Assembly (NCBI RefSeq): GCF_010974945.1
Contig: NZ_JAAIVB010000012.1
Coordinates: forward strand, 62,001 to 126,000
Length of the DNA: 64,000 bases
From: Noviherbaspirillum galbum
Lineage (GTDB): Bacteria; Pseudomonadota; Gammaproteobacteria; Burkholderiales; Burkholderiaceae_D
Direction: 5' to 3'
The translations under genes and the position numbers were made by a program. Positions 51,037-60,389 of the stretch are shown here, one piece after another. Within the stretch, counting starts at the first letter, position 1. Each line of letters starts with the position of its first letter. The notes beneath the pieces are model-generated. The model ran no database searches. It was given only the letters and a program-made list of their open reading frames with translations, and was not told the origin of the DNA.

Positions 51037-53376
51037 ATGATACGCTCTGGCACGACATCACGACCCCGGTTTGCACGCCAGCGCATGTTCCTGAAACGAC
51101 TCCAGAAATCCGTCAACGACCGCGGCATCGGCGCCTATCTTGCGCTCGCCTTTTCCGGGATGTCGATCCTGCTTACCGTGCTGCTCGCGGAAGTGCTGGA
51201 AGAGGCCGCGATCGAGGAGGTGAAGGCAAGCATCGGCCATGGCCTTGCCGAAGTGGCGCACCAGGCCAGCGTGCGCCTGGACCGCAGCATGTATGAACGT
51301 TACCGCGAGATCAAGCTGCTGTCGCAGCGCCCCGACCTGCTGTCCGGCACCGAGGACGATGTCGACGAACGGCGCGCCACCCTCGACGCCCGCATGGCAA
51401 CCTATCCCTACTATGCCTGGATCGGCCTGGTCGATACCCGGGGCAAGGTGCTGCTTGCATCGCATCGCATGCTGGAAGGCGCGGATGTGTCGCAGCGGCC
51501 GTGGTTCGGCAATGCGCTCAAGGGCGTCAACGTCGGCGACGTGCATGAAGCGAAACTTCTCGCGAAACTGCTGCCCTCGCAGGACAGCGAGCCGCAGCGT
51601 TTCGTCGACATCGCCTTTCCGATCGCCGGCCGCAACGGTGAAGCGCAGGGCGTGATCGGCGTCCACCTGTCCTGGCAATGGGCGCGCGATGTCGAACAGT
51701 CCATCCTCGAACCGATCGCCCGGCGCAGGAAGGTGGACCTGCTGATCGTCGACCGCGAAGGCAAGGCGCTGCTCGGACCGGCGGGCCTGCAAGGCCAGAC
51801 GCTGGACCAGGGCAGCGTGCGGCGCGCCCGCGGCGCCGAAGGATACGAAGTGGAAACCTGGCCCGACGGCCGCAGCTACCTCGTCGGCTTCAGCCCCACC
51901 AAGGGCCACCAGTCTTATCCCGGCCTGGGGTGGAGCGTGCTGGTGCGCGCCGACGTGGACGAGGCGTTCGCGCCGGTGCGTCGCATCCGGCAACGCGTGA
52001 TGTTCTGGGGCATCGCGATTGCCCTGTCGTTCAGCGCGCTCGGGCTGCTGCTGGCGCGCCGCATCACCCGGCCGCTCTGGGGACTGGCGCGCGCCGCGCA
52101 GGGCATGCAGCGCGGCGAGGCGGTCGCCATTCCCGCCATGGACCGGAGTTATTTCGAAGTTCGTTCGCTGGCAGGCTCGCTGCAGTCCTTGGTGAGCGAC
52201 CTGATGCAAAAGACCGCCGCGCTGCGCGAACTCAACCTCACGCTGGAGCAGCGCGTCGAGCGGCGCACCCATCAGCTCGAACAGGCGCTGGCCGCGGTGC
52301 GCGCCAACGAGCGGCGCATCCAGGCGATCATCGAAAGCGCCCAGGATGCCTTCGTTGCCATCGACATGGAGGGCAAGGTCTACGAGTGGAGCTCGCAGGC
52401 GGAAAAAACCTTCGGCTGGCGCCGCGAGGAGGTGCTCGGACTGCCGCTGGAAGAACTGGTGCTGCCGCAGCGCTACCGTTCCAGCCTGCGCAAGTCGATC
52501 GCCATGTACCGCCAGACCGGCACGGCGCCGGGCGGACGCATGGAACGTCTCGTGATCGACCGCAGCGGACGCGAGTTTCCGGTGGAACTGACGGTGAGCC
52601 TGGGCGGCGCCAGCGATGGCTACTTCTTCGGCGCCTTCCTGCATGACATTTCCGACCGCAAGAAGGTAGAGCAGATGAAGAACGAATTCATCTCCACCGT
52701 CTCGCACGAACTGCGCACGCCGCTGACGTCCATCCGCGGCTCGCTCTCCATGCTGGCCAGCGGCATCGCCGGCGAACTTCCTGGCGATGCGCGCGAGCTC
52801 ATCGACATTTCCTACCAGAGCTGCGAGCGCCTGGTCAGGCTGGTCAACGACGTGCTCGACGTGGAAAAGATCGCCTCCGGCAACATGACCTATCACATGC
52901 AGCATCAGCCCTTGCTGCCCATGCTGCGTCAGGCCATCGACGCCATCGAAGGATACGCCACGCAGTATGGCGTCGACGTCCGGCTTGCCGCCGGCAACGA
53001 TCAACAGCCTGGCGGTGGCGACGCCATCGTCCGCATCGATGCCGACCGCATGATCCAGGTCATGACCAACCTGCTGTCGAACGCCATCAAGTTTTCCCCT
53101 TCCGGCGCTATCGTCGACATCGACGTGGAACGGAAGGATGGCCGGGTGCGGATCGCGGTGCGCGACCAGGGCAGCGGCATCCCCGACGAATTCCGCGACC
53201 GGATCTTCGGCAAGTTCGCCCAGGCCGACGCCACCGATTCGCGCAAGAAAGGCGGTACGGGACTGGGCCTGAACATCTGCAAGAGCATCGTCGAAGCGCA
53301 TGGCGGAACGATAGGCTTCGACAGCGTGGCGGGACAGGGAACCACCTTCGAGGTCAGCCTGCCGCTGGGCGGCTGA
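51037..53376 (+). CDS. Large sensor histidine kinase, dCache-HAMP-PAS
   Basis: 779 residues from ATG 51037 (GGAG upstream; ATG 51085 is an alternative). Helix ~32-52, a periplasmic dCache domain (~55-320, YPYYAWIGLVDTRGKVLLASHRMLEGADVSQRPWFGNAL), helix (VMFWGIAIALSFSALGLLL), HAMP, a coiled coil, a PAS domain (~435-545, DAFVAIDMEGKVYEWSSQAEKTFGW), HisKA with His in FISTVSHELRTPLTS, and an ATPase domain with NLLSNAIKFSP, DQGSGIP and GGTGLGLNI. No receiver domain and no adjacent partner regulator on the same strand, so the cognate regulator is unknown; the CheY-like protein at 58304 is a possible partner only by proximity. Confidence 0.92.
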   Translation: MIRSGTTSRPRFARQRMFLKRLQKSVNDRGIGAYLALAFSGMSILLTVLLAEVLEEAAIEEVKASIGHGLAEVAHQASVRLDRSMYERYREIKLLSQRPDLLSGTEDDVDERRATLDARMATYPYYAWIGLVDTRGKVLLASHRMLEGADVSQRPWFGNALKGVNVGDVHEAKLLAKLLPSQDSEPQRFVDIAFPIAGRNGEAQGVIGVHLSWQWARDVEQSILEPIARRRKVDLLIVDREGKALLGPAGLQGQTLDQGSVRRARGAEGYEVETWPDGRSYLVGFSPTKGHQSYPGLGWSVLVRADVDEAFAPVRRIRQRVMFWGIAIALSFSALGLLLARRITRPLWGLARAAQGMQRGEAVAIPAMDRSYFEVRSLAGSLQSLVSDLMQKTAALRELNLTLEQRVERRTHQLEQALAAVRANERRIQAIIESAQDAFVAIDMEGKVYEWSSQAEKTFGWRREEVLGLPLEELVLPQRYRSSLRKSIAMYRQTGTAPGGRMERLVIDRSGREFPVELTVSLGGASDGYFFGAFLHDISDRKKVEQMKNEFISTVSHELRTPLTSIRGSLSMLASGIAGELPGDARELIDISYQSCERLVRLVNDVLDVEKIASGNMTYHMQHQPLLPMLRQAIDAIEGYATQYGVDVRLAAGNDQQPGGGDAIVRIDADRMIQVMTNLLSNAIKFSPSGAIVDIDVERKDGRVRIAVRDQGSGIPDEFRDRIFGKFAQADATDSRKKGGTGLGLNICKSIVEAHGGTIGFDSVAGQGTTFEVSLPLGG

Positions 53377-53388
53377 CGGCCGGGTGCC

Positions 53389-55062
53389 TTAATCCAGGCC
53401 GTGCACGGCCATGCCGCCGAAGGAGGACCAGGCGGAAAACTGGCTTTCCAGTTCTGGCAGCAGGCGCATGAGACCTTCGGCATCCTGGTGAAAGCTGGTG
53501 GCGCTGCCATCGGCGAGCCATTCGCCAGTCTTCGCAAACGACGGTCCCGACGGGTTGGGCAGCGCTTCGCCAAGATGCAGCAGCACGGCATGGCTGCCCG
53601 CGCCAACCAGCCAGATGTCGCCACGCTCCGCTTTCGCATAGCGCTCGTGCCGTTCCGGCGCCACGCGCCCTGCCTCGAGGGCAATCCTTACCTGCTTCCC
53701 GAAGCGCTGTCCCCAATCGAGGAAGGGGGCGGCGAAGCCATAGATTTCATCGTGCCGGGTGCGGTAATCCATCACGTTCAGGCTGGCCACATGCGGTGCG
53801 AGATCACGCAGCAGCGCCTGCTTGCCGTGCCACCAGTAAGGCACCACCATCTCCAGCGGCAAACCTTTTCCCCCGGCGCTGCCCGTCCCCTGCCCTGCCG
53901 CCGCGAGCGCGCGCACCAGGGCCAGGTAGCGCGCATCCCAATCGGCTTCCGCGAGGGCATATGCCGGGAGCAGGTAGGGTTCGACGTCGAACTGCATGCC
54001 GGCGAGGCGCGCGCCGGGATTGCGCGCGTTATAGCTTGCATAGGCCTTGGCGCGGGCCACTGCCTTGGGCTGCTCCGCCGGCATGACCATGCGCGGATCG
54101 CCATCGACGGACCAGACCGCGATGCCGTCCCGTGCGGCTGCGCGGATGAAGCGCGCCAGCGCCGGGGCATCGGCCACCGCGCCATCCGTTACCGGCACCG
54201 ACACGAAGAGCGCACGCATGCCTTGTCCGCGGGCACGCCGCAGGAGGCTGTCCGGGTCCTGCCGCCATTCGGCCGCATCCCATTGCCAGGCCGCCCGCGC
54301 CGGCGCTGGCCGGGAACGATCCGGCATGAGGCAGAAGGAAGACAGGTTCAGCTCGCCGCCGTCGGTGCCGCAGGCGATCGAGAAATGGCGCCATCGCGAT
54401 CTGTCCCAGCCCTGCATCGGCAAGGCTACCTGCCAGACGGACTGACCTTCGCCCAAGGCGTCGATCCAGCCGATTCGCGTTCCCGCCTCCCGCTGCGCGA
54501 GATCGGCGTCCGCCGCCAGCAACTCGAACCTTCCCCGCCCCTGCAGACGCAACGCAAGGACGAGGTCGGCCAGCGGCATGACGCCGTCATCGCTCAGGAT
54601 GACACCGGCAGGCCGCGCGCCGGGCCGGCATGTCATGCGCAGTTGCCCATCCTTCAACGTGGCCCGAACGCGCTCTTCCGCGCCAAAGATTTGAAGACGC
54701 ATGCGGGACAGCAGTTCGCTTTCCATCGGCAAGACTGGTGGCATGGACCCAGTGCCTGCGCCATCGCCAGAGCCTGCACTCATGATGGTTCGCCTTTCCC
54801 CGTCGGCCGCTTCCGGCTTCGACGTCACCAGCAGGCTGGAGCTTGCCAGCATTCCAGCGGGCACCGGCAGGACCGTATCGACCTGCCGGGCATCGAGCGG
54901 CAAGGCCACGCTGGCGCACCCCGGGTCGGCATGGCTGGCAATCTGCACCTGCATGCTTCCATCCGGCATGGAACAGGCCATGAGCTGCGCGGCGGCAACC
55001 GGAAGGGCCGCGCACAAGGAGGCTCCGAGGACGGCAGTAGGGAGGGTGGCGCGGCGGCGCAT
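53389..55062 (-). CDS. Exported TIM-barrel-like protein, putative polysaccharide hydrolase (DUF3142-like)
   Basis: 557 residues, with signal peptide MRRRATLPTAVLGASLCAALPVAAA. Residues ~25-300 are beta-rich with several cysteines (ASHADPGCASVALPLDARQVDTVLP). Residues ~300-557 resemble a glycosidase-like TIM barrel: strands MRALFVSVPVTDGAV, DGIAVWSVDGDPRM, LAGMQFDVEPYLLP (an Asp/Glu pair at a strand end, candidate catalytic residues), LEMVVPYWW, ASLNVMDYRT and QVRIALEAGRV, the layout seen in DUF3142. Starts by an ATGA overlap with the GT2 synthase gene, so they are made together. A periplasmic hydrolase that trims or releases the polymer, like PelA or BcsZ, is the obvious guess. Family naming is tentative. 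Confidence 0.75.
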   Translation of the reverse strand: MRRRATLPTAVLGASLCAALPVAAAQLMACSMPDGSMQVQIASHADPGCASVALPLDARQVDTVLPVPAGMLASSSLLVTSKPEAADGERRTIMSAGSGDGAGTGSMPPVLPMESELLSRMRLQIFGAEERVRATLKDGQLRMTCRPGARPAGVILSDDGVMPLADLVLALRLQGRGRFELLAADADLAQREAGTRIGWIDALGEGQSVWQVALPMQGWDRSRWRHFSIACGTDGGELNLSSFCLMPDRSRPAPARAAWQWDAAEWRQDPDSLLRRARGQGMRALFVSVPVTDGAVADAPALARFIRAAARDGIAVWSVDGDPRMVMPAEQPKAVARAKAYASYNARNPGARLAGMQFDVEPYLLPAYALAEADWDARYLALVRALAAAGQGTGSAGGKGLPLEMVVPYWWHGKQALLRDLAPHVASLNVMDYRTRHDEIYGFAAPFLDWGQRFGKQVRIALEAGRVAPERHERYAKAERGDIWLVGAGSHAVLLHLGEALPNPSGPSFAKTGEWLADGSATSFHQDAEGLMRLLPELESQFSAWSSFGGMAVHGLD

Positions 55063-56489
55063 CAAGGCGCGCCGTCTCCGGTCCATGCGCCCTTGCGCTT
55101 CATCGTGCCCCAGCTGCCCTCGCTTTGCGTGGCCCAGCGGTACAAGCCGATCAGGCGCCACCAGCTGTTCAGCTGCCGGTAGCCGAGGTTTTCCAGCACC
55201 ACAACCAGGGCGAGCAAGGCGATCTGCCTGCCATCGGGGTAAAGGTGGAAAGACATTTCTTCCAGCAGCAATCCGGAAGCCGACAGCAGGATTCCCAGGC
55301 CGATGGCAACGAAGAGAAATACGGCAAACGCCTGCCAGGAAACCCACCCGAGGAAGAAGGCGGCCAGCATGAACAGGTAGCCGCCCAGCTCGACCAGCGG
55401 ACCTAGCCATTCGAACAGCACCATGAACGGGAATGCCACCCAGCCGGGCGCGCCGCCATGCCGGGTGAATGCGAGGCCCCAGTTGGCGGTCAGGCTTTCC
55501 GCCAGGCCGCGCTGCCACCGGATGCGCTGGTTGCGCAAGGTCTTGCGGTCTTCCGGCGCCTCGGTCCAGCATACCGGATCGGGGACGAACTCGATGCGAT
55601 AGCGCCGGCCCTTCTCGCGCAGCATGCGATGCATGCGCACCACCAGCTCCATGTCTTCGCCGATGCTCTTGCTGCGGTAGCCGCCGGCCTCGATCACCGT
55701 CTCCTTGCGGAACACGCCGAATGCGCCGGAAATGATCAGCATGGCATTCATGGTCGACCAGCCGGTCCGGCCGAACAGGAAGGCGCGCAGGTATTCGACC
55801 ACCTGGAACAGCGCCCAGGGATTGCGCGGGAGGCCGATGCGGGTCAGGAATCCGCCGCTCACTTGGCAGCCGTTCGCCACCCGCACCGTGCCGCCGGTCG
55901 CGACCATGCAGGGGTCGTTGACGAAGGGCTTCACCACCTTCTGCAGGCTATCCCGCTGCAGGACAGAGTCGGCATCGACGCCGCAGAACAGCGGATAGCG
56001 CGACGCGTTGATGCCGGCGTTGAGCGAATCCGCCTTGCCGCCGTTTTCCTTGTCGATCACGCGCAGGTTCGGATAGCGGGTCGAACGGTAGATGCCGCGC
56101 AGGGGCTTGACGTCGAGCTGCACGCGGTAGGCCTCCGGGAAGGGAAGCAACCCGAATTCCTTTTGCAGCACAGCCAGCGTGCCATCGCGGGAACCGTCAT
56201 TGACCACGATGATCTCGAACTCGGAATAGGAAAGCTGCAGCATGGAGCGCACCGAAGCGGCGATCGTTGCCTCTTCGTTGTAGGCGGGAACGATGATGCT
56301 GATGGGCGGCTCCATCCCGGAATAGACCCGGGGCAGTTCGTCCAGCACGCGTTCCTGGTTGTGGCGCCGCAGCGCGACGATGGATATCAGGTTCAGGCCG
56401 AGATAGCTGGCGTTGAGAAGGATGAAGTAAGCCAGGACGAACCAGGTGATGGCATCGACGACCAGCTGCTGCCATTGATGCGGACTCAT
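55062..56489 (-). CDS. Membrane glycosyltransferase family 2 (PgaC/NodC/YaiP-like)
   Basis: 475 residues from ATG 56489, overlapping the HEAT gene stop by ATGA. One N-terminal helix, a cytoplasmic GT2 domain with ISIIVPAYNEEATI, VVNDGSRDG, the DxD in FCGVDADSVL, GEDMEL and QRIRWQRG (Q-x-x-R-W), then three to four C-terminal helices. These are all marks of a processive synthase such as PgaC, HasA or NodC that polymerises and exports a beta-linked polysaccharide. It lacks the PilZ domain of BcsA. In E. coli, yaiO and yaiP are neighbours and pair a barrel with a GT2, as here. Confidence 0.92.
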   Translation of the reverse strand: MSPHQWQQLVVDAITWFVLAYFILLNASYLGLNLISIVALRRHNQERVLDELPRVYSGMEPPISIIVPAYNEEATIAASVRSMLQLSYSEFEIIVVNDGSRDGTLAVLQKEFGLLPFPEAYRVQLDVKPLRGIYRSTRYPNLRVIDKENGGKADSLNAGINASRYPLFCGVDADSVLQRDSLQKVVKPFVNDPCMVATGGTVRVANGCQVSGGFLTRIGLPRNPWALFQVVEYLRAFLFGRTGWSTMNAMLIISGAFGVFRKETVIEAGGYRSKSIGEDMELVVRMHRMLREKGRRYRIEFVPDPVCWTEAPEDRKTLRNQRIRWQRGLAESLTANWGLAFTRHGGAPGWVAFPFMVLFEWLGPLVELGGYLFMLAAFFLGWVSWQAFAVFLFVAIGLGILLSASGLLLEEMSFHLYPDGRQIALLALVVVLENLGYRQLNSWWRLIGLYRWATQSEGSWGTMKRKGAWTGDGAP

Positions 56490-57547
56490 GCGGATGCTCC
56501 CTCCTCGCTGACCTGGCGCAGCATGTCCGCCGCATAACGATCGCTGCAGCGTGCCGCGATGTCCATCAATCCCTCCCTGCCCACGAACGGCAGCCGCGCC
56601 AGCGCATGCGCCGCGCGGTAGCGCACCCACCACTGGCTGTCGGAAAGCAGGCGCTCGAGCACCGCAAGCTCTTCCCGCCCGCCGGTGCGGCCGAGCGCCT
56701 TGGCGACCTGCACGCGCACGCGCCATTCGGCATGCTCCGCCAGGGGCCTGATCAGGGGCAGCAGTTCCGGGCCGGAGGCGATGCGCAGCGCGCCCACGAG
56801 GACAGGCGCGTCCGCGTGCTGCAGCAAGCGCCGCATCACGTCCGGCGGGAGTTCGAGCCGCAGCCCTTCGGCAATGCGCAGGGCGCGCGGCAAGGTTTGG
56901 GGGCGACCCGCGGACAACGCGGGCAGGATGTCCGCGAACAGCGGCAAGCAATCGGCGCGCGCTTCCATCAGGATGGTCGTTACCCGGGCCAGCGGCCAGT
57001 CGTCGCGTTCGATGAACCGGGGAAGCATGAGGTCCGCCGCCTTCCTGCCATCGATCTGGACGAGCGCCCAGATGGCGTTGAGCGAGAGCACGCTGTCATC
57101 TTCCGAGGCGGCGGCGGACAACTGTTCCCAGGAAGCGGCATCGCGCAAATGACCAAGCGCCAGCACCGAGAGCAGCCTTTCGGCGCGGTTGCCCTCCTTC
57201 AGCAGGCGGCGGGCATGCCGGTCGCACTCCAGGCGGTAGGCCAGCTGGTTGAGCGCGCCGCTGGCAGTCCCGCGCACCGATGCGTGCAGGTGCACCCACA
57301 GCTTGAGGAAGGGAACGCGCTCGGCGTCTTGCAGGACGGGCAAGGCATCGACCGGTTCTTCCATCAGGGCGGCATGCAGCAGCGGCCGCCAGGCGGAGAC
57401 GACCGCCTGCTCGCGCCGCTCGGTTCGGCGCAGCGTCATCCGGAGCAGCACGATCTGCGCGCCCAGCAGCAGGGTCAGGCCAAGCGCGACGATGCCGGTC
57501 CAGAAGGCGACGACCAGGTAGGGATCAGAAAGCGTACTGTAGGCCAA
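56486..57547 (-). CDS. Membrane-anchored HEAT-repeat protein
   Basis: 353 residues. One N-terminal membrane helix (LVVAFWTGIVALGLTLLLGAQIVLL), then a cytoplasmic solenoid of HEAT-like repeats, clearest at the C-terminus: RVRVQVAKALGRTGGREELAVLERLLSD and WWVRYRAAHALARLPFVGREGL. HEAT proteins serve as scaffolds. Its stop overlaps the GT2 start by four bases, and its start overlaps the end of the YaiO gene by 23 bases, so it is likely a structural part of the same membrane complex. No enzyme motif seen. Confidence 0.85.
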   Translation of the reverse strand: MAYSTLSDPYLVVAFWTGIVALGLTLLLGAQIVLLRMTLRRTERREQAVVSAWRPLLHAALMEEPVDALPVLQDAERVPFLKLWVHLHASVRGTASGALNQLAYRLECDRHARRLLKEGNRAERLLSVLALGHLRDAASWEQLSAAASEDDSVLSLNAIWALVQIDGRKAADLMLPRFIERDDWPLARVTTILMEARADCLPLFADILPALSAGRPQTLPRALRIAEGLRLELPPDVMRRLLQHADAPVLVGALRIASGPELLPLIRPLAEHAEWRVRVQVAKALGRTGGREELAVLERLLSDSQWWVRYRAAHALARLPFVGREGLMDIAARCSDRYAADMLRQVSEEGASA

Positions 57548-58307
57548 GATTGATGCCGTTCCGGGAGTAAAGATCGCCCTGGCGTGTGCGGCTGATGCCG
57601 TAGTTGACCGCCCACCGGCGGTCGAGCCAGTGGTGCCCGGTCAGCGCAGCGGCCTTGACGCGGGTAATGACGACCGCCGCCGTGCCGGGAGCGGCGCCGG
57701 CGACGTTGGCCGCCTCCTCGCCCGCGGCAAGGATGAGCCCGATGGCACTGCGTTCGCCGTAGTAGTAGTTACCCCGGGCTTCGAAGGCATGCGCGGTCGT
57801 GCCGAGCGCACGCGCCGGGCGCCACGCGAGCGATGCGCTGGCATTGCCGGCATAGCGTTCCAGCATGAGCATGCCCTGGTTGACGTGCACATCCTCGTAG
57901 GCGGATTCACGCGCGCCCGCATGCAGCAGCCAGGCCGGGGCGAACTCCCACTGCGCGCCGGCGCCGAGCACATGGCGCGGCAGGACGCGATGCGTGCCGC
58001 TGGCGCCGCCCTCGACGCTGACCGTCAGGTCCGGCCGCAACGGCAGGACATAATTCGCTCCGAGCTGCGAATCGCGCAGCCCGAAACGTTCCGTCTGCCC
58101 GATCGACATTCCGAAGAGATGACGCGGCGCCAGGCGGTGATTGAACTGTATCTGCGTCTCGCGCCAGTCGGGCGAGCCGTTGCTCAACTGTTCGCGCCCG
58201 ACGGACAGGCCGACGTCGCTTGCGAGCGGTGCCTGCTGCGCGGCGCAGGACAGCGGCACGATCATGGCGGCCAGGCAGGCGGAAAGACATGCGGCGACGC
58301 GCATCAC
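57525..58307 (-). CDS. YaiO-family outer-membrane beta-barrel protein
   Basis: 260 residues. Signal peptide ends SCAA-Q (~23). The mature part is alternating beta strands in an even barrel pattern (ETQIQFNHRLAPRHLFGMSIGQTERFGLRDSQLGANYVL) and ends in an aromatic C-terminal residue LGLQYAF, required for outer-membrane insertion. The layout matches the YaiO barrel family. Probable exit pore of the polysaccharide made by the GT2 at 55062. Its start overlaps the CheY-like gene's stop by four bases. Confidence 0.87.
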   Translation of the reverse strand: MMRVAACLSACLAAMIVPLSCAAQQAPLASDVGLSVGREQLSNGSPDWRETQIQFNHRLAPRHLFGMSIGQTERFGLRDSQLGANYVLPLRPDLTVSVEGGASGTHRVLPRHVLGAGAQWEFAPAWLLHAGARESAYEDVHVNQGMLMLERYAGNASASLAWRPARALGTTAHAFEARGNYYYGERSAIGLILAAGEEAANVAGAAPGTAAVVITRVKAAALTGHHWLDRRWAVNYGISRTRQGDLYSRNGINLGLQYAF

Positions 58308-58696
58308 CGTGCCCTCACGTAGCGGCGCACGCGCGCCAGCAACTCATTGGGCTGGAAGGGCTTGAGCACGTAGTCGTTCGCGCCGGCATCGAGGGCGCGG
58401 ACGATGTCCTGTTCCAAGGTCTTCGCGGTGAGCATGACGATGGGAACGTCTTCCCAGCCGGCACGCGCCCGCGCCACGCGGACAAGTTCGAAGCCATCCA
58501 CGTAAGGCAGCATCACGTCCATCAGCAAGAGGTCGGGACGAGGCCCGTGCATGATCGCCTCCTGGGCCGAACGTCCATCCGTCACCACCTCCACGCGGTA
58601 TTGCTGGCGTTCCAGCATGAAGCGAAGGACGTGGGCGATATGTTCATCGTCTTCGACGACGAGCACGCCGGGCGTGGATTCTGGCGAATTTGACAT
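58304..58696 (-). CDS. CheY-like single-domain response regulator
   Basis: 130 residues: a single receiver domain with acidic pocket EDD (15-17), phospho-Asp in LLLMDVMLPY (~57), Thr in VMLTAKT and Lys in VLKPFQP; no output domain. First gene of the five-gene operon. It must act by protein contact, perhaps on the HEAT scaffold or the synthase; this is inference. Its kinase is unknown; the sensor kinase at 51037 lies nearby. Confidence 0.93.
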   Translation of the reverse strand: MSNSPESTPGVLVVEDDEHIAHVLRFMLERQQYRVEVVTDGRSAQEAIMHGPRPDLLLMDVMLPYVDGFELVRVARARAGWEDVPIVMLTAKTLEQDIVRALDAGANDYVLKPFQPNELLARVRRYVRAR

Positions 58697-58807
58697 GGCG
58701 GATCTGCGGCGCTGTGTGACTGTTCCCGCAGTGTAACTAAGTTCGCCGGATCATGCGCGCCGTCCGCGACGCATTCGTCGCGGGATGCGTCGGCGCCACA
58801 CCTCTTG

Positions 58808-59989
58808 TCATTTCTTTTCGCCGGCTTCCTCTTCCGCTTCCTCTTCCGCGATGGCCAGGTTGAGGCCGCCATTGTCGGCGCCGGCCTGTCCGCGCTCGCC
58901 CCGCAGCTTGATCTGCAGCCGCAGTTCGTTGGCCGAATCCGCATTGCGGATGGCTTCGTCATAGCCGATGTGGCCGGCGTTGTAGAGATCGAACAGCGCC
59001 TGGTCGAAGGTGCGCATGCCCAGCTCGCGCGACTTGGCCATGTTCTCCTTGATGGTATGGAACTGGCCTTTCATGATCATCTCGGAAATGGTCGCGGTGT
59101 TGAGAAGGATCTCGATCGCCGCCTTGCGGCCCTTGCCGTCCTCGGTGCGCACCAGGCGCTGCGACACGATGGCCCGCAGGTTGGCCGACAGGTCGCCCAG
59201 CAATTGCGTGCGCCGCTCCTCGGGAAAAAAGTTGATGATGCGGTCGATGGTCTGGTTGGCATTGTTGGCATGCAGGGTGCCGAGGCAGAGGTGCCCGGTC
59301 TCGGCGAACGCGATCGCATGCTCCATGGTTTCGGTGTCCCGTATCTCGCCGATCAGGATTACGTCGGGCGCCTGGCGCAGGGTGTTCTTCAGGGCGTGGT
59401 GCCAGGAATGCGTGTCGACGCCGACTTCGCGGTGGGTGATCAGGCACGATTTGTTCTTGTGCACGTATTCCACCGGATCTTCCACCGTGATGATGTGGCC
59501 CGCCGAGTTGGCGTTGCGATAGTCGATCATCGCAGCGAGTGTGGTCGACTTTCCCGACCCCGTTCCGCCGACCACCAGCACCAGGCCGCGCTTGGTCATG
59601 ATCACATCCTTGAGTACGGGCGGCAGGTCGAGCTTGTCGAAATTGGGGATTTCCGATGCGATGGTGCGGATCACCATCCCGACCTGCTGCTGCTGGACGA
59701 AGACGTTGACGCGGAAGCGGCACACGTTGGGCAGCGAGATGGCGAAGTTGCACTCGAACTCGGCATCGAATTCCGCGCGCTGCTTGTCGTTCATCAGGCT
59801 GTACGCAAGCTTGCGGGTGATGTCGCCCGTGAGCTTCTGCTGGCTCAGCGGCTTCATGGCGCCCTGCGACTTGATACTGGGCGGAAAATCCGCGGAGATG
59901 AACAGGTCCGAGCCGTTCATCTGGTGCATTGCCTTCAGCAGGGAATGCATGTAGTTGCGCGCCTCTTCCGGGCCGAAATTGCTGGACAT
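58808..59989 (-). CDS. pilU: Type IV pilus retraction ATPase, PilU type
   Basis: 393 residues with GGAG ribosome site. PilT/PilU-family ATPase: N-terminal PAS-like domain, Walker A GGTGSGKST (~135), Asp box and Walker B VILIGEIRD, His boxes GHLCLGTLHANN and the C-terminal AIRNADSANELRL. The N-terminus MNGSDLFISADFPPSIKSQG and length over 370 match PilU more than PilT (~345). Ends in an acidic EEEAEEEAGEKK tail. PilU helps PilT retract pili. pilT is not in the window on either side; the next genes are unrelated. Confidence 0.88.
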   Translation of the reverse strand: MSSNFGPEEARNYMHSLLKAMHQMNGSDLFISADFPPSIKSQGAMKPLSQQKLTGDITRKLAYSLMNDKQRAEFDAEFECNFAISLPNVCRFRVNVFVQQQQVGMVIRTIASEIPNFDKLDLPPVLKDVIMTKRGLVLVVGGTGSGKSTTLAAMIDYRNANSAGHIITVEDPVEYVHKNKSCLITHREVGVDTHSWHHALKNTLRQAPDVILIGEIRDTETMEHAIAFAETGHLCLGTLHANNANQTIDRIINFFPEERRTQLLGDLSANLRAIVSQRLVRTEDGKGRKAAIEILLNTATISEMIMKGQFHTIKENMAKSRELGMRTFDQALFDLYNAGHIGYDEAIRNADSANELRLQIKLRGERGQAGADNGGLNLAIAEEEAEEEAGEKK

Positions 59990-60389
59990 GAACGACTCCT
60001 CCGATGGGCACGGCGGGGACCGTGGAAATGATTGAATTGCTGGCAGACAATTATCCTAGCCCCCCGTCCCGTCCGGCAAGTGCTTTGTTGCCATGCTTCA
60101 TCCACAACCCGTTTTGCGGCACTGCATTGCAAGAATTACATCCATACAGGACAAAAATTGCGCATGCGTCGACCGCAACTTGGCGTTCGCGCAAGGGAAT
60201 GGCCTTGTGCCGGCTGCAATATACCTTGTTGCCAACTTGGCATGCGGCTTGCTGATGTCATGGGCGAGTCACAACGTAGATCGGCGAGATGCGGGACATT
60301 GCCGCGCCTGATTGCGGGCAACCGCATGCAATCAGGCAATGCGTCATGCGTTGCTCGTTTTTCATCCTACTTCCTCCAAGGAGCGATTC
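59990..60389. other. 400-bp divergent intergenic region with a short inverted repeat
   Basis: Between pilU (minus) and the DUF883 gene (plus). No protein gene supported. It contains a perfect 9-bp inverted repeat CCTGATTGC / GCAATCAGG (60307-60315, 60328-60336) just before the DUF883 leader, without a T-run, so a leader hairpin or operator rather than a terminator. Confidence 0.5.

Noticed and set aside
51058-53301. Long minus-strand open frame opposite the sensor kinase at 51037
   Set aside because: Shadow; all kinase motifs lie on the plus strand.
53401-55182. Long plus-strand open frame opposite the exported TIM-barrel-like gene
   Set aside because: Shadow; the minus-strand gene has a signal peptide and coupled overlaps with its operon.
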